From: Chryseobacterium sp. LJ668
GTDB lineage: Bacteria; Bacteroidota; Bacteroidia; Flavobacteriales; Weeksellaceae
Assembly: GCF_019613955.1 (NCBI RefSeq)
Contig: NZ_CP080443.1
Coordinates: 1,674,001-1,738,000, forward strand
Length of the DNA: 64,000 nucleotides
Direction of reading: 5' to 3'
Shown here in pieces: positions 53,708-62,548 of the stretch. Under the pieces are notes generated by a model. It was not told the DNA's origin. It worked only from the letters and a program-made list of their open reading frames with translations, and did no database searches. Position 1 is the stretch's first letter. Every line of letters begins with the position of its first letter. The translations under genes and the position numbers were made by a program.

Positions 53708-54601
53708 ATGAATAAAAAATTATTGTTTAGCTTCCTTACCCTCTTTAGTATAATGGTAAGTATAAAGGCGCAAAGAAATGAATTGGGAATTCGTCTTGGG
53801 ATGAGTAATTTAGTTGGGGATATAGGAAATACCAATTATATTCTTCAGCAGCCCTTGGATTTGGACAGAGCTTCAGAATGGGGAGTTCCTTTTTATGGTG
53901 GATTATTATATCGATTTAATTTTAATCCTCATCAGACGGTGAGATTAGATTTGGGTTACAATCAGCTGCAATTCAGTGATAAAGCTGCTAAAGAAGAATA
54001 TAGAAGAAACAGAAACTCATTTGGTAAAAATAATGTGTACGAAGCAAGTGTAGTATTCGAGTACAACTTTTTCCCAGTGAATAACGAGCAGCTAAGTATG
54101 TTGAGTCCATACATTTTCGCCGGGATCGGAGGATTAATGTTTGATGCACCAAAAGCTACATTAAATCATGATTTCAGAAGAAATGCTGACGGAGTAGCAC
54201 AAGCGCCTATCAACGAATTAGATTTTGTGACAACGACCGAGTATACAATGGGTAGAAAAACAGTAGCTCAAATTCCTTTCGGAGTAGGTCTGAAATATAA
54301 ATTTAACCATGGCTGGGCAATTTTTGCAGAAGCTACATTTAGATATACTTTGACAGATCAGTTAGATCACAGCAAGATATTAGCAGAGGATTTGATTTCA
54401 AACTATAATGCAGATATCTTAAATCCTTCTACCGGCGGATCTCTTTTGCAGACAGGAGACTATTTTGCCGTTTCCAAAGAAAGAGAAGCTTCTTTCTTAG
54501 GCAGAAGAGCTGTTGGTGATACAGAATCAAGAGATTGGATGAATACCTTTAGTTTAGGATTGACCTATTCTTTCGGAAGACCACCATGTTATTGTGATTA
54601 A
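53708..54601 (+). CDS. DUF6089-like outer membrane beta-barrel protein
   Basis: This encodes about 297 residues from the ATG at 53708, chosen because the frame's earlier ATG lies within the -7 element. A signal peptide (MNKKLLFSFLTLFSIMVSIKAQ) is followed by LGIRLGMSNLVGDIGN and a beta-rich body (YRFNFNPHQTVRLDLGYNQLQF). The last strand ends FSLGLTYSFGRP plus two Cys near the stop. The N-terminal wording matches what I know of DUF6089 proteins, common in Flavobacteriia next to uppS and bamA. The role is unknown, probably envelope assembly. Confidence 0.8.
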   Translation: MNKKLLFSFLTLFSIMVSIKAQRNELGIRLGMSNLVGDIGNTNYILQQPLDLDRASEWGVPFYGGLLYRFNFNPHQTVRLDLGYNQLQFSDKAAKEEYRRNRNSFGKNNVYEASVVFEYNFFPVNNEQLSMLSPYIFAGIGGLMFDAPKATLNHDFRRNADGVAQAPINELDFVTTTEYTMGRKTVAQIPFGVGLKYKFNHGWAIFAEATFRYTLTDQLDHSKILAEDLISNYNADILNPSTGGSLLQTGDYFAVSKEREASFLGRRAVGDTESRDWMNTFSLGLTYSFGRPPCYCD

Positions 54602-54608
54602 TTAAATT

Positions 54609-55358
54609 ATGTCATCGATTAAAGAAAAAATAAGTTCCGAGAATTTACCGCAGCATGTAGCCATCATTATGGATGGTAACGGAAGATGGGCAAAATCTCG
54701 TGGTGAAGAAAGAACGTTTGGTCATAAAAATGCCATTAATGCAGTAAGAAATGCCATTAATGCGTGCAATGAAGTTAACATCCCTTATCTTACACTTTAT
54801 ACATTTTCTTCGGAAAACTGGAAGCGTCCTACTGATGAAGTAAACACATTGATGAGTTTACTTACGGAAACACTGCTTTTGGAGGCAGAAGAGATCTTTA
54901 GCAAAGGCTTGAGAATGCATGTGATCGGAAATTTAGAAAAATTACCGGTTTTGGTAAAAGAGCAGCTTTTAAAGGTTGTTGATTTGACAAAAGAAAACAC
55001 AAAAGGAAATTTGGTTTTGGCGATAAGTTACGGTTCGCAAAACGAAATCCTGAATGCCGTTAAAAACATCAGTTCCGACGTAAAAGAAGGAAAAATTGAT
55101 ATTGAAAGTATTGATGAAAAATTATTTGAAAATTATCTTTATACAAAAGATTTTCCACCTGTAGATTTGTTGATCAGAACCAGTGGCGAAATCAGAGTCA
55201 GCAATTTTCTGCTTTGGCAGATTGCATACGCAGAATTACAATTTCTTAATGTTTTGTGGCCGGATTTCACAAAAGATATCTTCTTCCAGTGTATTGTAGA
55301 TTATCAAAACAAGGAAAGAAGATATGGCCTTACAGGCGAACAGATACAAATCCAGTAA
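54609..55358 (+). CDS. uppS: isoprenyl transferase (undecaprenyl diphosphate synthase)
   Basis: This is a 249-residue cis-prenyltransferase. The catalytic Asp22 lies in HVAIIMDGNGRWAKSRG, and the signature continues with GHKNA, TLYTFSSENWKRP and DLLIRTSGEIRVSNFLLWQ. It condenses isopentenyl diphosphate units to make the C55 lipid carrier for peptidoglycan and polysaccharide synthesis. It lies 7 bp after the DUF6089 gene and 26 bp before bamA, so it shares their operon. Confidence 0.95.
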   Translation: MSSIKEKISSENLPQHVAIIMDGNGRWAKSRGEERTFGHKNAINAVRNAINACNEVNIPYLTLYTFSSENWKRPTDEVNTLMSLLTETLLLEAEEIFSKGLRMHVIGNLEKLPVLVKEQLLKVVDLTKENTKGNLVLAISYGSQNEILNAVKNISSDVKEGKIDIESIDEKLFENYLYTKDFPPVDLLIRTSGEIRVSNFLLWQIAYAELQFLNVLWPDFTKDIFFQCIVDYQNKERRYGLTGEQIQIQ

Positions 55359-55384
55359 ATTTAGAAAAGAAAGATTACGATAAA

Positions 55385-57925
55385 ATGAAGTTTAGACTAT
55401 TACCCATCATTATGTTTGCCGCTTCTGCACATTTTTATGGACAGGTGACGCCACAAGACAGCACAAAGGTAAACAACACCTCTGTTCTTGCGGAAAATCA
55501 AACAGGAACTTACACTCTGAAAGACATTGTTGTTGATGGGGTCAAAAAATATACACCGGCACAGATTTTAAGATTTACAGGCCTCTCAAAAGGAGAAGAA
55601 GTAGATATTCCGGGGCAGAAAATCAGTAATGGTATCAAAAAGCTTTGGGATACACAATCTTTCTCTGAAGTAGAGGTATATATCGAAAGCATTGAAGGTA
55701 AAACTGTTGTTTTGAAATTTTATCTTGAAGATTTAAAAGATCTGGGTGAAGTAAAATTTACAGGGAAAGGGATCAGTAAATCTAAAAACGAAAAACTCGC
55801 CAAGGATAACAACCTGAAACCAGGTACAAAGATTACCCAAAATTTGATCTCGAGCCTGCAAACAAATATTCCGAAGGATTATGTGAAAAAAGGCTTTGCT
55901 GATGCCAAAATTACGATCGAAGATAAAGTAAATGCAGGTGATCCTAATCTTGTTGACTGGACGATCAATGTAGAAAAAGGAAAAAAAGTAAAAATCAGCC
56001 ATATCGAGTTTGAAGGTAATGAAAGCGTTACCGATGCTAAACTTCGTAAAAAAGCTTTCAAAGAAACAAAACAAAAAAGATTTGGAATTGGTGGTATTTT
56101 AAAATCTTCAAAATTTATTGAAGAAAAATATCAGGAAGACAAACAAAGTCTGATTAATTATTACAACTCTTTAGGATACAGAGATGCGCAGATCGTTTCA
56201 GATTCTGTATGGAGGAATAAGAAAAACAATTACGAAATTAATGTAAAACTGAGTGAAGGTAAAAAATATTACATTGGTGATATTTCTTTTACAGGAAACA
56301 CGGTATATTCTACAGAATATCTTCAGAGAATCTTGGGATACAAAAAAGGAGATATTTACGATGCTGTAGGATTCAATAAAAAAGTAGGTGAAGACGGAGG
56401 TAAAGAAGACGATTCTGATATCAAATCGATCTATATGAATAACGGTTATCTTTTCTCAAATGTGACACCTGTAGAGAAATCCGTAAATGGCGATAACATC
56501 AATCTGGAAATCAGAATCAATGAAGGTGAACAGGCAACGTGGAACAGAGTAACATGGGAAGGAAATACAACAACCCATGACCACGTAATTCTGAGAGCTT
56601 TAAGAACAAAACCGGGAGAATTATTTAAGAAAACCGAAATCAAAAGAACCTATTTTGATTTAGCAGGGATGTCTTTCTTTGATCCACAACAGATTGGTCA
56701 GGATATTAAGCCAAATCAGCAGGATAACACTGTTGATATCAACTGGACGTTGGTTGAAAAAGGTTCTTCTCAGGTTCAGTTGCAGGCAGGTTACGGAGGT
56801 AACAGCTTTATCGGAACTTTAGGATTGACTTTTAATAACTTCTCTCTTAGAAATTTCCTGAAATTTAAAGATTTCAGACCCGTTCCTCAAGGTGACGGGC
56901 AAACATTGTCAATTCAGGCACAGGCAGGTCAATATTTTCAGAATTATGGAATTTCATTTGTTGAGCCATGGTTATTCGGAACAAAACCAACTGCATTATC
57001 TGTAAGTTTAAATAACTCAAGAGTAAATTACAGCCAGTCTAACGGTCCCGATCAGAGATTAAATATTTTCTCGGCAACAGTAGGTTTAAACAGATTGTTG
57101 AAATGGCCGGATGATTATTTCTCATTATATACGGGAATTCAATTCCAGAAGTATAACTTTAGTAACTATCCTTTTGAATTTGGAGATACGACAGAATTGT
57201 ACGGTAATGCCAATAACTTAAGTTTAAATATAGGATTAAGCAGAAACTCTGCAGGTATAGATCCTATTTTCCCTACAATAGGTTCAAATATTGAATTATC
57301 AGGTAAATTTACTCCGCCATATTCATTGTTTAGTAACAAAGACTACTCTACAATGTCCCCAACGGATAAATATAAGTGGATGGAATTTTATAAAATCAAA
57401 TTCAAGGCTGATGTTTATAATGAAGTTGCAGGCAAATTGGTCTTAAGATCTTCTGCTGAAATGGGTTTTATGGATGGGTATAACAAAGAATTGGGAGCTC
57501 CGCCATTTGAGAGATTTTATGTAGGGGGTACCGGTCTTTTCGGAGGTAGATTTGATGGTAGAGAATTGATTCCGTTGAGAGGGTATGAAAATGCTTCTAC
57601 ATATGGAGGAACAATTGATGATATCACTCAGAAAGGTGGAGGTACTATTTACAACAGATTTACGTTAGAATTAAGATACCCGATTTCAATGAGTCAAACC
57701 GCAAAAATTTATGCTCTAACTTTTGCTGAAGGAGGTAACGTATGGAACTCTTGGGGCAAGTACAATCCTTTCCAGCTGAAACGTTCTGTTGGGGTAGGGG
57801 TAAGAGTTTATATGGGTGCATTTGGTTTGATAGGATTTGATTTTGCGTATGGATTTGACAAGACTATACTTGGTACAGAGCCGTCAGGTACAAAGACTCA
57901 CTTCTTAATGAACCAATCTTTATAA
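55385..57925 (+). CDS. bamA: outer membrane protein assembly factor BamA
   Basis: This encodes about 846 residues from the ATG at 55385; the frame is open to 55256 but that part overlaps uppS, and the later start gives a signal peptide (MKFRLLPIIMFAASAHFYG). Several POTRA domains follow (about 30-430), for example YTLKDIVVDGVKKYTPAQIL and KKYYIGDISFTGNTVYSTE. The C-terminal half is the Omp85 barrel, with GLFGGRFDGRELIPLRGYEN and the terminal strands ending in SGTKTHFLMNQSL. It inserts beta-barrel proteins into the outer membrane. Confidence 0.95.
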   Translation: MKFRLLPIIMFAASAHFYGQVTPQDSTKVNNTSVLAENQTGTYTLKDIVVDGVKKYTPAQILRFTGLSKGEEVDIPGQKISNGIKKLWDTQSFSEVEVYIESIEGKTVVLKFYLEDLKDLGEVKFTGKGISKSKNEKLAKDNNLKPGTKITQNLISSLQTNIPKDYVKKGFADAKITIEDKVNAGDPNLVDWTINVEKGKKVKISHIEFEGNESVTDAKLRKKAFKETKQKRFGIGGILKSSKFIEEKYQEDKQSLINYYNSLGYRDAQIVSDSVWRNKKNNYEINVKLSEGKKYYIGDISFTGNTVYSTEYLQRILGYKKGDIYDAVGFNKKVGEDGGKEDDSDIKSIYMNNGYLFSNVTPVEKSVNGDNINLEIRINEGEQATWNRVTWEGNTTTHDHVILRALRTKPGELFKKTEIKRTYFDLAGMSFFDPQQIGQDIKPNQQDNTVDINWTLVEKGSSQVQLQAGYGGNSFIGTLGLTFNNFSLRNFLKFKDFRPVPQGDGQTLSIQAQAGQYFQNYGISFVEPWLFGTKPTALSVSLNNSRVNYSQSNGPDQRLNIFSATVGLNRLLKWPDDYFSLYTGIQFQKYNFSNYPFEFGDTTELYGNANNLSLNIGLSRNSAGIDPIFPTIGSNIELSGKFTPPYSLFSNKDYSTMSPTDKYKWMEFYKIKFKADVYNEVAGKLVLRSSAEMGFMDGYNKELGAPPFERFYVGGTGLFGGRFDGRELIPLRGYENASTYGGTIDDITQKGGGTIYNRFTLELRYPISMSQTAKIYALTFAEGGNVWNSWGKYNPFQLKRSVGVGVRVYMGAFGLIGFDFAYGFDKTILGTEPSGTKTHFLMNQSL

Positions 57926-57930
57926 ATGAT

Positions 57931-58479
57931 ATGAAGAATTTTAAAATACTTTTCACTTCTCTGGCACTATTGCTTTTCAGTTTCAGCAATGCACAAAAAA
58001 TTGGTGTTGTTGATACCAATTATATTTTAAATATGATGCCTCAGTATAAAGAGGCGGAAGCAAGGCTAAATTCTCAGATAGATACTTGGGAGCAGGAACT
58101 TCAAAGCCTGCAGGCTGAATTTGATAAAAAAAGATCAGCTTTCGAGAACGAAAAAGTACTCTTAGTAGGCGATCAGCTGAAACTGAGAGAAAAAGAAGTA
58201 TTGGATTTAGAAAAGAACATCAAAACCACTACAAGTTTAAGATTCGGCAAAACAGGAGAAATCCACCAGTTGAGAGCCAACTTAGTAGAGCCTTTTCAGG
58301 ACCAGATCTATGCAGCCATAAGAACGATGGTACAGAAAAATGGTCTGGGCATAGTTCTTGATAAGAGCAACGACATTAATGTAATTTCATTAGAAAAAAG
58401 ATATGACTATACAGACAAAGTATTAGATATATTACTAAAAGGAACGACAGAGAAGGAAAAAAAATCGAATAAAAAATAG
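57931..58479 (+). CDS. OmpH/Skp family periplasmic chaperone 1
   Basis: This 182-residue protein has a signal peptide (MKNFKILFTSLALLLFSFSNAQ). The Skp pattern follows: a beta strand IGVVDTNYILNMMPQY, a long coiled coil (about 50-130) rich in Glu, Lys and Gln, and the closing NGLGIVLDKSNDINVISL. Skp chaperones bind unfolded outer-membrane proteins on their way to BamA, encoded 5 bp upstream. The tail is Lys-rich (KEKKSNKK). Confidence 0.9.
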   Translation: MKNFKILFTSLALLLFSFSNAQKIGVVDTNYILNMMPQYKEAEARLNSQIDTWEQELQSLQAEFDKKRSAFENEKVLLVGDQLKLREKEVLDLEKNIKTTTSLRFGKTGEIHQLRANLVEPFQDQIYAAIRTMVQKNGLGIVLDKSNDINVISLEKRYDYTDKVLDILLKGTTEKEKKSNKK

Positions 58480-58553
58480 TAGAATTAATTTTTCGGAATT
58501 AACTTCTGCGCAAAATTATAATCTAAAAACAAATTAATTATTTATTACCCGTT

Positions 58554-59054
58554 ATGAAAAAATTAAGTGTATTATTTGCAGCAGCGATGATGGTTGTATC
58601 TGTAGGTATGGCAAAAGCGCAAAAAATTGCTACTCTGGATGTCGCAGGTATCCTTAATGCAATGCCAGAAAAGAAAAAAGCTGATACAGAATTACAAACT
58701 TTTGTAAATGCAAAACAGGCTGAAATTAAGAAAAAAGCTGACGCTGCACAAACGAAGTATGCTCTTTATACCAAAGAAGCTCCTACAAAAACTGAAGCTG
58801 AAAACAAAGCAAGAGGTGAAGAAATGCAGAAGATTCAGGAAGAAATGGCTCAGATGGAAGATAAAATGAGAAAAGATGCTACTGCAAAGCAGGATTTACT
58901 TTTCGAACCTATCGAAAAAAAACTGATGGAGATTGTAACTAAAGTTGCTAAAGCAAACGGTTACGATTACATTATGGATGCCAACTCTACAGGATTAGTT
59001 TACAAAGCAGGTCCTGATGCAACTCCGGCTGTGAAAAAAGAATTAGGTCTTTAA
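58554..59054 (+). CDS. OmpH/Skp family periplasmic chaperone 2
   Basis: This is a second Skp-like chaperone, 166 residues, with a signal peptide (MKKLSVLFAAAMMVVSVGMAKAQ). It shares the layout of its neighbour: IATLDVAGILNAMPEKKKAD, a charged coiled coil, and the end NGYDYIMDANSTGLVY. Two Skp paralogues behind bamA is a common arrangement in Bacteroidota. A terminator hairpin follows. Confidence 0.91.
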   Translation: MKKLSVLFAAAMMVVSVGMAKAQKIATLDVAGILNAMPEKKKADTELQTFVNAKQAEIKKKADAAQTKYALYTKEAPTKTEAENKARGEEMQKIQEEMAQMEDKMRKDATAKQDLLFEPIEKKLMEIVTKVAKANGYDYIMDANSTGLVYKAGPDATPAVKKELGL

Positions 59055-59086
59055 TATCTAGATATTAACAAAGATTTATAAAAACT

Positions 59087-59113
59087 ACCATCTCTATTAG
59101 AGGTGGTTTTTTT
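59087..59113 (+). terminator. intrinsic terminator after the second Skp-like gene
   Basis: A 9-base stem ACCATCTCT/AGAGGTGGT (one G-T wobble) with an ATT loop is followed by a T-run. It ends the uppS-bamA-skp run, and the T-run overlaps the promoter of the next gene. Confidence 0.85.
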
Positions 59114-59120
59114 ATTTTTG
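59113..59120 (+). promoter_or_regulatory. Bacteroidota -7 promoter element, possibly leaderless
   Basis: TATTTTTG followed by C ends only 4 bases before the ATG at 59125. With the usual spacing the transcript would begin at or near the start codon. Confidence 0.5.
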
Positions 59121-59124
59121 CGGT

Positions 59125-59610
59125 ATGGAAAAAGAAGTATCAACGACGGTAAAAGTGAGATTCAGCGACTGTGATCCGATTGGGCATTTAAATAATGTAA
59201 AATATTTAGATTACATGTTTAACGCCAGAGAAGATCATGTAGAAGAATTTTATGGTTTCACTTACGAAGAATATACGAAAAGAACGGGTTGCACGTGGAT
59301 TGCTATTCAGAACGAGATCGCTTACTTAAAAGAAGTCAGATACAATACACAGGTAGTCATAAGCAGTAAAACCATCGAGATCCAGGACAGAACTGCAAAA
59401 GTAGAAATCCTGATGAAAAGCCTTGACGAAAAGACTATTCACGCGGTTTTGTGGGTTACTGTAATTTATTTTAATATTAAGACAAGAAAGTCTGAGGTTC
59501 ATCCACAGGATATCAAAGATACATTCCACAAATTCTTTGTAAATTTAGAACAGAAAGATTTTCAGCCAAGAGTTAAATTTTTAAGATCGCAAAACGCGAA
59601 AAATTCATAA
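59125..59610 (+). CDS. acyl-CoA thioesterase, 4HBT hotdog family
   Basis: This 161-residue hotdog protein has the signature VRFSDCDPIGHLNNVKYLDYMFNARED (about 11-37), with the catalytic-type Asp in SDCDPIGHLNN. The family hydrolyses acyl-CoA thioesters. It resembles housekeeping thioesterases more than the pigment thioesterase at 15491. It lies 2 bp before rfbD. The substrate is unknown. Confidence 0.88.
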   Translation: MEKEVSTTVKVRFSDCDPIGHLNNVKYLDYMFNAREDHVEEFYGFTYEEYTKRTGCTWIAIQNEIAYLKEVRYNTQVVISSKTIEIQDRTAKVEILMKSLDEKTIHAVLWVTVIYFNIKTRKSEVHPQDIKDTFHKFFVNLEQKDFQPRVKFLRSQNAKNS

Positions 59611-59612
59611 AG

Positions 59613-60473
59613 ATGAAGAAAATAGCAGTAATAGGCAGCAACGGACAATTGGGAAACTGCATCAGAAAAATCGCTCCGGATTTTGGATTGGATTATGAAT
59701 TTATTTTTACAGATTCAGCAACCTTAGATATAACCAAAGAAAATCAGGTTAAAGATTTTTTTTCTGAGCATAGACCGGAATTCTGTATCAATGCCTCAGC
59801 TTATACAGCGGTAGATCTTGCCGAGAAAGAAAGAGCAAAGGCATTTGCAGTAAATGCGTATGGTGTTGAAAATTTGGCAAAAGCTTGTGCAGATCACGCA
59901 ACTGTTTTCATTCATATTTCCACAGACTATGTTTTTGATGGCGAAACCAATTTAGATTATTCCGAAGATGATTTCACAAGTCCCATCGGTGCCTATGGCG
60001 AATCAAAGAAAGAAGGAGAAGAATTGGCTTTAGAAGCAAATCCTGAAACTGTGATTTTGAGAACATCATGGCTATATTCAGAATTCAATAAAAACTTTGT
60101 AAAAACAATGTTGCATTTATTCGCTCAAAAAGACGAGCTTGGGATTGTTGGTGATCAGTTCGGCCAGCCTACCAATGCAAACGATTTGGCAGAAGCGGTC
60201 ATGGAAATTATTGAGACACCTCAAAAAACTTTCGGAATCTTTCATTTCTCAAATTACCCGGAAACAACATGGTTTGAGTTTGCAAAAAAAATCGCAGACT
60301 TTTCAAAATCCTCTGTAAAACTAAATTCATTAACTACCGAGCAATATCCAACTCCTGCGAAAAGACCAAAAAGGAGTACTCTCTGTCTCGATAAAATTGA
60401 AGAAATTTATAAGATCGAACCCAAACATTGGGAAAACAGCTTGGAAGAATGTGTTCAAATTCTTTCGAGATAA
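59613..60473 (+). CDS. rfbD: dTDP-4-dehydrorhamnose reductase
   Basis: This is a 286-residue SDR-type reductase. The NAD(P) site VIGSNGQLG is at about 6-14, STDYVFDG at about 103-110, and the catalytic YGESK pair is Tyr128/Lys132. RTSWLYSEFNKNFVKTM is the RmlD signature. It makes dTDP-L-rhamnose with NADPH, for surface polysaccharides. The other dTDP-rhamnose genes are not in the window, so a role in another deoxysugar is possible. Confidence 0.92.
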   Translation: MKKIAVIGSNGQLGNCIRKIAPDFGLDYEFIFTDSATLDITKENQVKDFFSEHRPEFCINASAYTAVDLAEKERAKAFAVNAYGVENLAKACADHATVFIHISTDYVFDGETNLDYSEDDFTSPIGAYGESKKEGEELALEANPETVILRTSWLYSEFNKNFVKTMLHLFAQKDELGIVGDQFGQPTNANDLAEAVMEIIETPQKTFGIFHFSNYPETTWFEFAKKIADFSKSSVKLNSLTTEQYPTPAKRPKRSTLCLDKIEEIYKIEPKHWENSLEECVQILSR

Positions 60474-60482
60474 TTCTTGCTG

Positions 60483-61160
60483 ATGAAAAATTTAATAATT
60501 ACTACCTTGATTTTCTTTGCGCATTTAATAAGTGCACAAAATATATATCTCACAAAAGTTGAAAAAACAAACGTTAACACAGACAAATTCCTTTATCACC
60601 TAAAAGAATCGGGAAATGATGCACAATATCTTGGAGAAATTGAAGTACAAGGATTTTCAAAAGATGATGCAGCTGTTTTTTCGCAGATTTATAAAAAAGC
60701 AAAAGAAATCGGAGCCAATTCATTTTCGGTAAAGCCATTTGAAAGCATAGATGAGAATCCTCAGAAATTCAATGCATCTCACTATCGATTACAATTATTT
60801 TATATGCCTGCAGAAAAATTTTCATTGGAAGAAGGAAATCTTTATTTGTTTGCCGCTTCGCAAAAAGACCAGAAAATAAGCATTAACAGAAAAGATTACA
60901 TACTACAGCCAAGAACATACCTGAAAATTTCTATGATTTCCGGAGAAATTTACACGATATCTACAAAAAAGCTTTTAGGTTCTACCATAAAAATTCAGAA
61001 AGGTGCTAAAAATTCAGATCAGTATTACCAGATTTCGTCTGCAAGATTAGGTAACAGCAGTAAAAATGATGGTACCCTACATTTAAAGTCAGGTGATATC
61101 GTTGGTTTAGAAAAATCTTTCGCCGAATTTCTATCAGTAATTTATCAGGAAACAAAATAA
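60483..61160 (+). CDS. exported hypothetical protein
   Basis: This encodes about 225 residues from the ATG at 60483 (a TTG at 60477 is possible). The signal peptide is MKNLIITTLIFFAHLISAQ. The mature part is mixed alpha and beta, with KEIGANSFSVKPFESIDENP near 80 and KLLGSTIKIQKGAKNSDQYY near 165. No family recognised. It follows rfbD by 9 bp and is probably co-transcribed. Confidence 0.75.
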   Translation: MKNLIITTLIFFAHLISAQNIYLTKVEKTNVNTDKFLYHLKESGNDAQYLGEIEVQGFSKDDAAVFSQIYKKAKEIGANSFSVKPFESIDENPQKFNASHYRLQLFYMPAEKFSLEEGNLYLFAASQKDQKISINRKDYILQPRTYLKISMISGEIYTISTKKLLGSTIKIQKGAKNSDQYYQISSARLGNSSKNDGTLHLKSGDIVGLEKSFAEFLSVIYQETK

Positions 61161-61270
61161 GTTTATCGATTAAATTTCTTTAAATAATGTCTTTGTATTT
61201 TCAGAGGCATTTCTTATATATTGATATATTTTATCTTTAAAAGATTGCTTTACATTTTGATTATTTTCTT

Positions 61271-61378
61271 GAGGAGCTCATTCCCTCTCTTTGCTGTATC
61301 TTTTTTGCGTTGGTCTCCGCTGCGCTCCGCCACCGCAAAAAAGGATGCCGCTTCGATCGGGGCTAGGGGGGAGGCGAT
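61271..61378. repeat. GC-rich hairpin intergenic repeat
   Basis: The core is CTTTTTTGCGTTGG (61301-61314) against CCACCGCAAAAAAG (61331-61344) with one mismatch, around an inner GC-rich loop. The flanks (GAGGAGCTCATTCCCTC and GATCGGGGCTAGGGGGGAGG) are also GC-rich against an AT-rich background. It may end transcription from the rfbD unit. I recall similar elements in Chryseobacterium, not checked. Confidence 0.6.
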
Positions 61379-61598
61379 AAAAATTACCATTGTTACCACT
61401 AAATTTAATTAGACCCAGCAATTTTATCAGTCATATTTATATACGACTCTTTGAATATTACCTTGAGACGACTAAAATTTTTTTAATTTCAGTTCATCCT
61501 TGTAATAAGCTCCGTAGAAGCACCATGTCTGCAGAGATTATTTATCAGAGAAAACAGCGGCATCTTCATCGTGTTTTAGAAAATCACCTGTAGTCATT

Positions 61599-61885
61599 GC
61601 GCTCCTGCGGAGCGCGTTCATTTGTTAATTTGGAAAAATCTGAAAGCCTGATCTTTACAAACATAAAATATCTGTAGCCAGATCACCGGCAATACATAAA
61701 CTCCGGAGGAGAGCAATTTGCATCATGATTTATAAATGAAAGCTGGGTTCCGTAGAGAGCTGCACGCAAAGCTTCTTACACAAAGGTTACTAATAAATCA
61801 TCTAATTAAGAAGATCCTTTCAGGTGCGATCTTTCCGGGAACCGCTCAAATACACTACTTTTCCACAATGAGCTCTGGAGGAGCG
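61599..61885. repeat. GGAGC-type repeat fragments
   Basis: GCGCTCCTGCGGAGCGC (61599-61615), CTCCGGAGGAG (61701-61711) and GAGCTCTGGAGGAGCG (61870-61885) followed by CTGTTTGCAGCA resemble the element at 19998-20076. They look like decayed or partial copies. Confidence 0.45.
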
Positions 61886-62103
61886 CCCTGTTTGCAGCAG
61901 AGAAATTCATGAAGAAAAGAGCGGCCTAACCAACGGTTACCCAGCGCCCTTCAGTGCTTATAGCACGATCCCCCATATTCTCAAACCCTCAAACCAGCAT
62001 TCGTTGTCCCCCTTCACCTAACCTTCCACGTTAAATTTTTCTCTCAGACTTTCAGTGTCTTATGCTGTTATATGAATTAAACTTCAACATGATGTTAATT
62101 AAA

Positions 62104-62135
62104 TTTGTGTGGATATAGAAAATGCCCTATCTTTG
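62104..62135 (+). promoter_or_regulatory. rRNA promoter P1
   Basis: TTTG (62104-62107), 20-base spacer, TATCTTTG (62128-62135), then C: a full match to the Bacteroidota housekeeping consensus. Transcripts would run through a leader of about 410 nt into 16S rRNA. Confidence 0.75.
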
Positions 62136-62248
62136 CCCCACTGAAAACGAGAGTGATTGGTAGCGCAGGAGAGCCTTAAAGCGGGCGTTTAAAGAAGATC
62201 CTATTTGGATATAAATTTAGGGAATTGCAAAAATTTAGTTGATAAAAA

Positions 62249-62279
62249 TTTGTGAGGAAAGAAAAAGTTTATATCTTTG
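62249..62279 (+). promoter_or_regulatory. rRNA promoter P2
   Basis: TTTG (62249-62252), 19-base spacer, TATCTTTG (62272-62279), then C. The sequence following it, GGGAGCGCAGGAG, resembles GGTAGCGCAGGAGAG after P1, so the two units may be a duplication. Confidence 0.8.
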
Positions 62280-62375
62280 CAGTCCCGATAAAGGGAGCGC
62301 AGGAGTAGGGAAGTTTAGGTGTTGTAAATGGGAGATTAGGGTTACTAAAAAAACTTTAAATTTTTCACAAAAACA

Positions 62376-62407
62376 TTTGGCTGTTTCGGAATAAATTATT
62401 ACTTTTG
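62376..62407 (+). promoter_or_regulatory. rRNA promoter P3
   Basis: TTTG (62376-62379), 20-base spacer, TACTTTTG (62400-62407), then C. It is the promoter nearest to 16S rRNA, about 140 nt upstream of the mature 5' end. Confidence 0.78.
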
Positions 62408-62548
62408 CACACGCAAATACGGCAAAGCCCAACGACAGAAAAGGGTGGCCGGGGGAGCGGAAGAGAAGAGATCATTGAAAAATAGATATAACAACCAAGT
62501 AAGGAAAAACTAAAGCGTCAAAACTTTGAGTGAGCGTAAGACAAACAT

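Larger units (their letters stand above)
61161..62103. other. repeat-rich spacer, no gene
   Basis: Nearly 1 kb before the rRNA promoters holds no credible gene; the short open frames run through repeats. It contains a GC-rich hairpin repeat (61271-61378) and pieces of the GGAGC repeat family (61599-61615, 61701-61711 and 61870-61885). Confidence 0.7.

Noticed and set aside
55256..55384. Upstream extension of the bamA frame
   Set aside because: It overlaps uppS in another frame and would bury the signal peptide; the start at 55385 is preferred.
61221..61412. Open frame of 63 codons after the rfbD unit
   Set aside because: More than half of it runs through the GC-rich hairpin repeat, and the rest has no recognisable protein character.
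61161..62548. tRNA or insertion sequence before the rRNA operon
   Set aside because: I saw no cloverleaf with a CCA-type end and no transposase fragment or terminal repeat pair; only repeats and promoters are present.
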